This document shows, in pieces, positions 40,579 to 47,761 of a stretch of DNA of 64,000 bases; position 1 is the first letter of the stretch, and each line of letters opens with the position of its first letter. The notes under the pieces were generated by a model that had not been told where the DNA came from, made no database searches, and saw only the letters and a list, made by a program, of their open reading frames with translations. This DNA comes from Rubritalea squalenifaciens DSM 18772 (GTDB lineage Bacteria > Verrucomicrobiota > Verrucomicrobiia > Verrucomicrobiales > Akkermansiaceae): assembly GCF_900141815.1 (NCBI RefSeq), contig NZ_FQYR01000003.1:248001-312000 (forward strand), given 5' to 3'. The position numbers and the translations under genes were made by a program.

Positions 40579-42153
40579 TTAGGCACTAGGCTCAGGTTCT
40601 TCCAGAGTGATGCGCGGGAAGACAGGCTTTGGCTTGGCGACCGTGTGACCAACAGGGATGAGTCCCCAAGCGAGGTCCTCAAGACTGATGCTGTTCAGGT
40701 GGTCCGCCTGCAGCTGGGCAATAATGCGCTCGCTAGCATGTGGAATGACTGGACGGAGAAGCACGGCGGCAATAGCCACGACTTCTACCATGTGGTTCAG
40801 CACGGCAGTGACTTGCTCGAGATTCGCTTCGTCCTTGGCGAGTTCCCATGGCTTTTGCTTCTCGGCATAGACATTGGCAAGCGTGATGAACTTGATGGTG
40901 TGCTCTAGGGCCTCAGAAATACAGAAGCGGTCCATGGCTTCCTTGTAGTCTGCGATGGTCTTGGAAGATGCTTCACGGAGTTCTTTGGATAGATCGTCGT
41001 CGTAGCTGCTTTCCTTACATTCGCCGCCGAGGTAGCGCTTGGTCATATTGAGGCCGCGGTTGCAGAGGTTGCCCAGGTTGTTCGCGAGCTCGGTGTTGAA
41101 AAGCATGACGAGACGGTCAGGATCAAAATCACTGTCACGGCCAGTATGGATGTCACGTGCGAGGTAATAGCGTACGGCGTCTACACCGACTCTCTCAGTG
41201 AGTTCAACTGGGTCGACCACGTTTCCGAGTGACTTGGACATTTTGCCACCTTTGATGTTCCACCAACCGTGGACCAGGAGGCGAGGCATTTCTTCATCAG
41301 CAAAGCCCATGGCCTTGAGCATGCATGGCCAGTAGATGGAGTGGGAGGGGACAAGGATGTCCTTACCAATGATGTGGATCTGTGCTGGCCAGAGATCCTT
41401 GAAGTCTGGTAGCTCAGAGCCTTCAGGCTTATTATAGCCAGCGAATGAAATGTAGTTGATGAGAGCGTCGAACCATACGTAGGTCACGAAGTTGGTATCG
41501 AACGGGAACTCGATGCCCCACTGCAGGCGCTCTTTCGGGCGGGAGATGCAGAGGTCTGTATCGACCGCGCGCTCGACGGCATTCAGCACGTCAGCCTTGC
41601 GGAAGGCTGGAATGACAAAGTCTTCGCTGTTGGAAACGAACTCACGCAGCCAGTCCACGTAATCGGAGAGGCGGAAGTAGTAGTTCTCTTCCTCCAGCTC
41701 TACGACTTCGCCCCATTCCTCGCCAAACTCACCGTCTTCATTACGCTCCTTGTCAGTGAGGAATTGCTCCTGGCGGATCGAGTAGTGGCCTTTGTAGGCT
41801 TTCTTGTAGATCTTGCCTTCATCGAAGAGTTTCTGCAGGATTTCTTGAACGCACTTCTTGTGAGCTTCGGCAGTGGTTTCTGCAAAGTCATCATATTCTA
41901 CCTGAAGGGCTTCCCAGGCTTTTACGAATTTCTTGGTCGTGCGGCGGACGTAGGTGGCAGGGTGTACCCCTTCGGCTTCGGCAGTCTGCTGCACTTTTTG
42001 ACCGTGCTGATCCACACCTGTGAGGAAAAATGCCTCGTCTCCTCTGAGGCGGCGGTAGCGGGTAATGATGTCTGCCAATACCTTCTCGTAGGCGTGCCCG
42101 ATGTGCGGGGAGCCATTCGTGTAATCAATCGCGGTGGTGATGTAGTATTTCAT
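40579..42153 (-). CDS. metG: Methionyl-tRNA synthetase
   Basis: This class I synthetase loads methionine on tRNA. The ATP-binding HIGH signature is in NGSPHIGHAYEKVLADI (17-20) and KMSKS is in GGKMSKSLGNVV. The tRNA-contacting WFDALINYISF segment and DVLNAVERAVD are also typical. The zinc-knuckle region is reduced; only the short RQEQFLTDKERNEDGEFGEE-type insertion is present, as in MetRS forms without the Cys4 zinc. The chain ends after the anticodon-binding helical domain and has no C-terminal tRNA-binding appendix (524 residues). Confidence 0.95.
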   Translation of the reverse strand: MKYYITTAIDYTNGSPHIGHAYEKVLADIITRYRRLRGDEAFFLTGVDQHGQKVQQTAEAEGVHPATYVRRTTKKFVKAWEALQVEYDDFAETTAEAHKKCVQEILQKLFDEGKIYKKAYKGHYSIRQEQFLTDKERNEDGEFGEEWGEVVELEEENYYFRLSDYVDWLREFVSNSEDFVIPAFRKADVLNAVERAVDTDLCISRPKERLQWGIEFPFDTNFVTYVWFDALINYISFAGYNKPEGSELPDFKDLWPAQIHIIGKDILVPSHSIYWPCMLKAMGFADEEMPRLLVHGWWNIKGGKMSKSLGNVVDPVELTERVGVDAVRYYLARDIHTGRDSDFDPDRLVMLFNTELANNLGNLCNRGLNMTKRYLGGECKESSYDDDLSKELREASSKTIADYKEAMDRFCISEALEHTIKFITLANVYAEKQKPWELAKDEANLEQVTAVLNHMVEVVAIAAVLLRPVIPHASERIIAQLQADHLNSISLEDLAWGLIPVGHTVAKPKPVFPRITLEEPEPSA

Positions 42154-42188
42154 GGTAGCAATGTAGCGTGCTGCTAGTAGCTGGTAGA

Positions 42189-42536
42189 TTATTGAGATTT
42201 GTCGACTTTGCCACCGAGTCCGAGGATGGTGGCGTTCTGTTTAGCGTGCTCAGCTTCGGCGATCTGGCCATCCTGCACATACATCTGGGAGAGTGCAGTC
42301 CAGGCGAGTTGATCGTTAGGTTTCAGGATGGTGGCTTGAAGCCCACAGCCGATAGCTTCCTTGAGCTGGTTGGTCTTCATGAGTGCCATGCCAAGAGCCT
42401 GCCAGCCGTCAAAATAATTCGGGTCTAGCTCGACACATTTACGGTAGCCCACAATGGCTTCCTCGAGTTCTCCGATGGCAAGGCTGCCGTTGGCGTCGTC
42501 AAAGATATCTTGGATTTCTTGGCTGATTTCACTCAT
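42189..42536 (-). CDS. Tetratricopeptide-repeat protein
   Basis: The 115 residues form about three TPR units: ELEEAIVGYRKCVELDPNYF, DGWQALGMALMKTNQLKEAI and DQLAWTALSQMYVQDGQIAE. No signal peptide. It is probably a small cytoplasmic adaptor; partners are unknown. It lies between the PpiD-like gene and metG on the same strand, after a terminator, so it may be the first gene of the metG transcript. Confidence 0.85.
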   Translation of the reverse strand: MSEISQEIQDIFDDANGSLAIGELEEAIVGYRKCVELDPNYFDGWQALGMALMKTNQLKEAIGCGLQATILKPNDQLAWTALSQMYVQDGQIAEAEHAKQNATILGLGGKVDKSQ

Positions 42537-42550
42537 AACCTGTATTCAGA

Positions 42551-42574
42551 AGAAAGCCCGCTGTTGGGCGGGCT
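42551..42574 (-). terminator. Terminator after the PpiD-like gene
   Basis: On the minus strand AGCCCGC pairs with GCGGGCT across a six-base loop, followed by TTCTTC. It lies just past the stop of the chaperone gene. Confidence 0.8.
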
Positions 42575-42634
42575 GAGAAAGTTAACGGATTGTAGCAAGT
42601 CTTCGGCTGGCTTACCAGCGCATCTTGTGTCTAC

Positions 42635-44266
42635 TTATTCCGTCTTAGGGAGCTTCATGTCTGCGTTGCGGCGAAGATTGCCGAACCAGGACTGGAAGGT
42701 CATGTACTTGAGCTGATTAGCACTGTTACTCAGTGTTTCAGCCTCAAGAGCGGCAGCATTAGGCGCAGCCTCAATGGTGCGATCCTTGACGAAGACGACT
42801 GTGGAGGAATTTTCTGTAGAAGAGAGCTCTTCAGCGACCTCACCAGGAGTGGTGACCATGGCTACTCGGAAGAGGTCCTGAGCTGACTTGGCTTGTGCTG
42901 GCTGGTCTTGGGCACCGAATGGACCTACAGGAACCACAGTGTAACCTTTTTCCTTGGCAGCTTCCTCGAATGTCTTACCAGATTTAACCAATTCGCTAAG
43001 AGTCTTGTGGGCAGACTCGGCCTCCTTCTTCATGGCTTCAGCGGCACGCTCAGCAATGAGGTCTTTGGTGGCTTCTTCTTTGGCTGCTTCGAAGGTTTTT
43101 GGTTCTGGCTTCTTCTCGTCGTCTAGGCGGACGGCAATGTAGCCATCTGGTGTGAGCTGGAAGCTTTCAATTCTGTAGGCAAGATCGTCACCAAACTTAT
43201 GCTCGAAGAGGGCGCTAGGCAGAGCCCCAAGGCGAGCTGCATTCAGGTTTTTGAGCTCCGCAGGAGCATTCTTGAGTGTGAAAAACTCTGTGGTTACCAC
43301 TTCAAAGCCGCTGGTCTTGGCTGGCTCTTCGAACTCCTTGTAATCAGTGTCTTCGGAGAACTCGATGAAGGTGGCGTACTTTTTCTTCATCTCATCGACT
43401 TGGAGGGCTCGAGCCTCGTTGTATGTGTCTACAGCCATCTGATGATCCAGTCTCATCTTGCTGGCTACCGCAGGCTCAGTGCCTGGGGCGATAGGAGGCA
43501 TGACTGGCTTGCCTGCTTGTGAAGCTTGCGCGAGGACGTAGGAAACTTTCAGCTCACGGTCAGTGAGGTACTTCTGCTTGCGGTCGTTCCAGTATTTTTT
43601 GACCTCTTCTTCAGTAGGCTTGATGGCTTCTTTGAATTTGTCGGCTTCAAAGACGACGGTAAGGAGATCTACTTTTTGCTTCTGAGCTTCGTCGAGCTTG
43701 AGAGTCATTTCTCGAGGAGCTACGAGACCGCCGCCGATGAGGTCGCGGGTCTTTACAAAGACAAGGTACTCTGCGACGAGTGCTTTGAAGTCTTTTTCGT
43801 CGAAGCCCTGGTTACCAATGTTCTCGATGTATTGAGCGTAGGCAGCAGCGTCGTATTCGCCGTCACGGTTTCTGAAGATAGTTTCCTGGATGAATTTCTC
43901 AGCTGCTTCAGTGGATGGGTAGATACCCAGATCTGCGGCGGCCTTCTTAACGAGCAGGCGGTTTGCCACGAAGTTGACGAGAGCCTTGTCGGAGACTCTG
44001 TTGGTGGCGAGCTCGTAGTAGCTGATACCCAGGGACAGAGGATACTCCATCATGCTGGATCCTGAAGATTGCAGAATTCTGAGGGCACCAGGGCCTTGCT
44101 TTTTGAAATCTTTCTGGGCGATGGACTCGCCATTGACAGAGATGAATTCATCACTGAAGCCTCTACCACCGCCGCCGCCTGGCTGCATGGTGAGCACGAG
44201 GCCTGCTGCTAGCAGGATCAGAGTCACGGCCATGAGGCCGGTGTATTTACGCATGTTTTCGATCAT
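42635..44266 (-). CDS. SurA/PpiD-like periplasmic chaperone, peptidyl-prolyl isomerase family
   Basis: A single N-terminal membrane helix (about residues 10-27, GLMAVTLILLAAGLVLTM) is followed by a Gly-rich spacer and a SurA_N-like helical domain (VNGESIAQKDFKK, NFVANRLLVKKAA, ETIFRNRDGEYDAAAYAQYI). A large periplasmic domain ends in a region with weak parvulin-like character (GYIAVRLDDEKKPEPKTFEA). The PpiD-type layout points to a membrane-anchored folding helper for outer-membrane proteins. The catalytic parvulin motifs are not evident, so it may be chaperone-only. 543 residues. Confidence 0.8.
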   Translation of the reverse strand: MIENMRKYTGLMAVTLILLAAGLVLTMQPGGGGGRGFSDEFISVNGESIAQKDFKKQGPGALRILQSSGSSMMEYPLSLGISYYELATNRVSDKALVNFVANRLLVKKAAADLGIYPSTEAAEKFIQETIFRNRDGEYDAAAYAQYIENIGNQGFDEKDFKALVAEYLVFVKTRDLIGGGLVAPREMTLKLDEAQKQKVDLLTVVFEADKFKEAIKPTEEEVKKYWNDRKQKYLTDRELKVSYVLAQASQAGKPVMPPIAPGTEPAVASKMRLDHQMAVDTYNEARALQVDEMKKKYATFIEFSEDTDYKEFEEPAKTSGFEVVTTEFFTLKNAPAELKNLNAARLGALPSALFEHKFGDDLAYRIESFQLTPDGYIAVRLDDEKKPEPKTFEAAKEEATKDLIAERAAEAMKKEAESAHKTLSELVKSGKTFEEAAKEKGYTVVPVGPFGAQDQPAQAKSAQDLFRVAMVTTPGEVAEELSSTENSSTVVFVKDRTIEAAPNAAALEAETLSNSANQLKYMTFQSWFGNLRRNADMKLPKTE

Positions 44267-44394
44267 GATCTTAGCGATGTAGTGTGATAAAGAATGGATG
44301 CGGGGATTTTGCCGCGATGTTGATGCGCGGTTTTAGAGTGGGAAGCAAGCTGCATCAAGCGTTATTCGCGCAGATATTTGGCAGTCTAAAGAAA

Positions 44395-45402
44395 TTAGTC
44401 CAGAAGAGCTGCAAATTCTTCTGTGTAATGCTCCACTATGCAGGAGTCATCCAGAGAGCAAAAGTAGGCCATAAGTTTGTATTGCTCGGCCATTTTGAGT
44501 CCATCCTCCAAGCCCAAAACGAACAAGGCGGTAGCCCAAGCATCCGCTTCCATACAGTTGGGGGCGAGTACGGACACGCTGACTATTTCGTCAGTAATGG
44601 TCTGACTGGTGTGTGGATCCACGAGGTGGGTGTACAGCTTGCCATCAAGCGTGCGCTGTTTGATGGAAACTCCAGAAGTCGCCAGTGAGAGTCCACAGAG
44701 CGCTGCTGTGATTTCGGCTGGTGAGTTCTCGGATTTGGTCTGTTCCAGGCTCACCCACCACGGTTTGCCATCAGCTTTGCAACCTTCACCTCGGAACTCC
44801 CCGCCAATTTCAACCAGGCAGCTATGGACTCCCAGGGCTTTGAGCGCTCTAACGGCGTGGTCCACCGCATAGCCCTTGGCGATGGAAGATAGGTCCAGAG
44901 TGACGCCACCAGCCTGAAAAATCTGGTGCTCTCTCTCTCCATACTTCAGTTGCTTCCACCCAGTCAGGTTCCTTGCGGTGCTGACTTCTTGTGCTGATGG
45001 AGGATGGGGGAGAGGTGTCTGAGGACCAAAGCCATACATATTGACCAGCTTGCCCACAGTGGGATCGAAGGCGCCATGGGTGAGCTGCGAGATTTCGATG
45101 GCTTGCCTCAGAACCTCATAAAATTCATTAGAAAGATGGTGCCAAGTGCCAGCGGGTGAGGAGTTGAAGCGTGAAAGCTCCGAGCTGCTATCCCAGTGAT
45201 TCATTTGATCGATGATCTCCTGGAATGCTTTCGTAATAGCGTGCTGGCATTCTTGCTCAGAAATTTCTCGTGGGATAAGGACATGGGCATTCCAATAAGT
45301 TCCCATGGTTTCTCCAGAGAAGGTACTCACGGGAAGTCCTGATCCCGCCGTTTGTAGGGCAGAAGGAAGAATGTCGTGTGGTATGAGAACTCTGCGCTCC
45401 AT
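44395..45402 (-). CDS. apbE: FAD:protein FMN transferase (ApbE)
   Basis: ApbE attaches FMN covalently to a Thr or Ser in a D-x-x-(S/T)-G-A-(T/S) target motif. Visible family features are GETMGTYW (FAD-contacting start), FDPTVGKLVNMYGFG, DLSSIAKGYAVD, CLVEIGGEFRGEG, THLVDPHTSQ and MEADAWATALFVLGLEDGL. The N-terminus (MERRVLIPHDILPSA) has no signal or lipobox, although the presumed target is exported; this VLIP-type start is shared by ApbE proteins found beside DUF2271 genes, as far as I recall. It is the last gene of the PepSY-DUF2271-DUF4198 run and is separated by a hairpin. Confidence 0.92.
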   Translation of the reverse strand: MERRVLIPHDILPSALQTAGSGLPVSTFSGETMGTYWNAHVLIPREISEQECQHAITKAFQEIIDQMNHWDSSSELSRFNSSPAGTWHHLSNEFYEVLRQAIEISQLTHGAFDPTVGKLVNMYGFGPQTPLPHPPSAQEVSTARNLTGWKQLKYGEREHQIFQAGGVTLDLSSIAKGYAVDHAVRALKALGVHSCLVEIGGEFRGEGCKADGKPWWVSLEQTKSENSPAEITAALCGLSLATSGVSIKQRTLDGKLYTHLVDPHTSQTITDEIVSVSVLAPNCMEADAWATALFVLGLEDGLKMAEQYKLMAYFCSLDDSCIVEHYTEEFAALLD

Positions 45403-45537
45403 GTAAATTGTCGATCTAAAGTTCAGGCCTGCTGATCTCTAACCTTCTATGTAGGCGATTAATGCTGTGCTTAACGTGGTAAGTTACCAAAGGTTATGTA
45501 AGAGTTACCACTTAAGGGTTTTTACAATGAGTTCTGA

Positions 45538-45567
45538 TTAAGGGCAGGTCTCACTGCCTGCCCTTAA
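45538..45567 (-). terminator. Hairpin between the DUF4198 and apbE genes
   Basis: TTAAGGGCAGG pairs perfectly with CCTGCCCTTAA across an eight-base loop. No clear T-run follows on the minus strand, so it may be a partial terminator or a processing stem that lowers apbE relative to the upstream genes. Confidence 0.6.
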
Positions 45568-45579
45568 GGGGGGGCAAGC

Positions 45580-46401
45580 CTACTCAGGCAGAACCTCAAA
45601 AGTAGCAGCGTATGAAGCGCGCTTGCTAAATGGGACTCCCTCAATCTCTCCGCCTTCTTCGCTCACAGATGTTTCAAGCCAGTAGCGACCAGCCTCTTTC
45701 CAGGTAATTGAGAATTCACCTTTTTCATTGGTCTTCACGCTTGTTTCACCTGCATCGTTTCGGAAGCGGTCATTACCTTTGATGATAGCGACTTCTACGT
45801 TAGCGGCTGGTTTGCCGTTGAGGTGCAGGGTGAAGGTGGTCTCTTCGCCGGAAAAAAGATCGTTGGGATGCGTGGTGGTAAAAACGATTTCGAGTCCTTT
45901 GCCCGTTGGCTTCAGTGCAGTCTTGCTCGGTTGGCCGCTAGTCACAAATGTTTCTACTCGGGAGAAACTTTCGGATACTCGAATGCCATCTTTGTTCTGT
46001 AGCCCAGCCTTTTGAAATTCTTCAGGAGTACCGCGCCAGCGCTTGCGTTCCTCGCCTTCTTTCCAGAACGCTCCAAAGCCGCCTCGTGTGGCTGCGATGC
46101 GGTAGGTGCCTTCTTGAGCGAGTTCCAAGTCAAAGGTAGAGCGGAATTTGCCTTCGGACCCATTCTGGATTTCTACCTTCTTGCCATCTGGGGCGATGGC
46201 CTCAATGGAATCCAAACTGGTAGCCCGGTGATTGGGGAAGAAGAGGTTGTTGGAGACAGCGGCATCGAAGGTAACCCAAGGTGTGTCACCTGAGAGAACC
46301 GTGGTGGAGGGTAGGATCCAAGCGCGGTGTGCTAGGGCTGGCTGTGTAGCTGAGGCTAACAGAAGGGCTATGGGGATGGTGTGTCGAATAATGGATTTCA
46401 T
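45580..46401 (-). CDS. DUF4198 domain-containing exported protein
   Basis: A signal peptide ending at ALA is followed by the DUF4198 start HRAWILPSTTVLSG, an early His-bearing segment typical of this family. The rest is two Ig-like beta domains, including VTFDAAVSNNLFFPNHRA, a mid-region FTTTHPNDLFSGEETTF, and a C-terminal carboxypeptidase-regulatory-like fold (VKTNEKGEFSITWKEAGRYW). The family is common near TonB receptors and metal or redox genes; its exact role is unknown and metal binding by the conserved His is likely. Its start overlaps the DUF2271 stop by four bases. Confidence 0.88.
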   Translation of the reverse strand: MKSIIRHTIPIALLLASATQPALAHRAWILPSTTVLSGDTPWVTFDAAVSNNLFFPNHRATSLDSIEAIAPDGKKVEIQNGSEGKFRSTFDLELAQEGTYRIAATRGGFGAFWKEGEERKRWRGTPEEFQKAGLQNKDGIRVSESFSRVETFVTSGQPSKTALKPTGKGLEIVFTTTHPNDLFSGEETTFTLHLNGKPAANVEVAIIKGNDRFRNDAGETSVKTNEKGEFSITWKEAGRYWLETSVSEEGGEIEGVPFSKRASYAATFEVLPE

Positions 46402-46940
46402 GATTTCGGTTCGTTAGATGTTTCTTTTGAGACTGTGGTTGTGGTGATATTGAGCGTGACTTCTCCAAGTTCAGAATTGCCTTTGCCAGAGATGCTAACA
46501 GCTGTCTTGCCGTCCCACTTGAATGGAATTTTTACAAGCTCACGGCCTCCGACTTCGCGCGCGGCTTCAACCACCAGCGTGTATTCACCCTCTGCGAGAG
46601 GGGGAAGGTTTTCGGAGCTAGTAGAGATGTCATGTTTTCCAGCGGGCTTAGTCGGACTACTTACGCCATCCATGGGCATCTCTGAGCTACGGCCCACTTT
46701 GCGCCACCATTGGCGCAGGTCTTTGAGCCATTTCTCGCCACGGCCTTCCTTCATCTCTGTGTCGTACCAGACCGCTAAATTAAGTGTGGGCTTGCGATCT
46801 GGGGACTCAATCCAAGCCGCGACATAGGGGCGATGGTATTCCGCTACATTGAGGCGTGGAATTTCTACGTTTACCTGGATTTCAGCGGCTTGAGCGGTGG
46901 CCGCTATGCCTGGAGCTAAGAGCAAGAGTTTTGGATTCAT
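46398..46940 (-). CDS. DUF2271 exported protein with altered flavinylation motif
   Basis: A signal peptide ending near AQA precedes a 160-residue beta-sandwich. Family motifs include IPRLNVAEYHRPYVAAWIE, LAVWYDTEMKEGRGEKWLKD, LRQWWRKVGR and YTLVVEAAREVGGREL. Where related proteins, as I recall them, carry DGVSGAT, an ApbE-type flavin attachment motif, this protein reads DGVSSPT (about residues 96-102): the final Thr remains but Gly-Ala is replaced by Ser-Pro. Whether FMN can still be attached is open. It lies between the PepSY membrane protein and the DUF4198 gene, with apbE downstream. Confidence 0.88.
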   Translation of the reverse strand: MNPKLLLLAPGIAATAQAAEIQVNVEIPRLNVAEYHRPYVAAWIESPDRKPTLNLAVWYDTEMKEGRGEKWLKDLRQWWRKVGRSSEMPMDGVSSPTKPAGKHDISTSSENLPPLAEGEYTLVVEAAREVGGRELVKIPFKWDGKTAVSISGKGNSELGEVTLNITTTTVSKETSNEPKS

Positions 46941-46946
46941 AGGTAT

Positions 46947-47612
46947 CTAATGGATAAAGAAGAGAATAAGAATGAGGGGGATAAGAATGCCGGCGATCAC
47001 GACCGGCCAGGTAGTCGGTCGGCGTTTGGCGTGGACAAAAAGCAGACCCAGACCAGTGAGGCAGAAAATGACGCAGGCAGCGGAAAAGATATCCAGGAAC
47101 CACGACCAGGCTGCACCAGTGTGTCTCCCTTTATGTAAATCGTTCAAAAATGAGAGAGTGCCGCGATCTGTCAGCTCGTAAGTGACTTCATGGGTTTCGC
47201 GATCGATTAAAAGCCAGGCATCTCCTCCGGGACGGGGGAGACTCAGATAGATCTCATACTCACTCCACTCGGCTTCTTTCTTTTTGAGTGGGGTTCCGAG
47301 CTCTTTGGTCAGCCATTTGGCCAGATCATCAGGCAGGGGAGCTTTGAAATCATCCTCACCTTTCAGGGATACTGTAGACCGTAATTCACTCGGTACTTGC
47401 AAGGTTTTCTCGGTGACCTTCGGCTCGACCTTGATGTCTGCGGCATGATTCAGAGTGATCCCTGTCACCGCAAAGAGCAGCATCGCTGCTAGGCAAATAG
47501 CACTGCTAACCCAGTGCCAAAGATAAAATTGTTTCGTCCAGAAGGCTTTGCGGCGGTTTTTCTTCCGGCGTACTTGCTGGCTTTGTTCACTGGTTGACTC
47601 TTCCTCTTTCAT
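46947..47612 (-). CDS. PepSY-associated membrane protein
   Basis: A basic N-terminus (KKNRRKAFW) leads into a first helix with the haem- or flavin-associated LWHW motif (FYLWHWVSSAICLAAMLLFA, then VTGITLNHA). A periplasmic PepSY-like domain (about residues 60-150, LPRPGGDAWLLIDRETHEVT) follows. The C-terminus has two further helices (about 168-185 and 200-220), preceded by DLHKGRHTGAAW. Conserved His residues at the membrane edges suggest electron transfer across the inner membrane, as in PepSY-type reductases. It is probably the first gene of the DUF2271-DUF4198 unit. Confidence 0.87.
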   Translation of the reverse strand: MKEEESTSEQSQQVRRKKNRRKAFWTKQFYLWHWVSSAICLAAMLLFAVTGITLNHAADIKVEPKVTEKTLQVPSELRSTVSLKGEDDFKAPLPDDLAKWLTKELGTPLKKKEAEWSEYEIYLSLPRPGGDAWLLIDRETHEVTYELTDRGTLSFLNDLHKGRHTGAAWSWFLDIFSAACVIFCLTGLGLLFVHAKRRPTTWPVVIAGILIPLILILFFIH

Positions 47613-47670
47613 CTCACGTAGGGACGCGAGTCATTGGAAGTTCACTCCTTAATCTCGCTGTTGAGACTAG

Positions 47671-47685
47671 GTCTCATTATCAATA
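47671..47685 (-). promoter_or_regulatory. Fur-box-like half site upstream of the PepSY operon
   Basis: The plus strand reads GTCTCATTATCAATA, containing TCATTATC exactly as in one half of the classical Fur box; the other half is poorly conserved. It is preceded by a TGAGAC-TAG-GTCTCA dyad (47662-47676). It lies about 60-75 bases upstream of the PepSY gene start, in a suitable position for an iron-responsive promoter. Confidence 0.3.
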
Positions 47686-47761
47686 GCGAGAGTCAACGCG
47701 AAAAAGCCCCGATGATGCATTGAGAAGCGAGATGGACAGAAATTGACCTAAAACATCCCGC

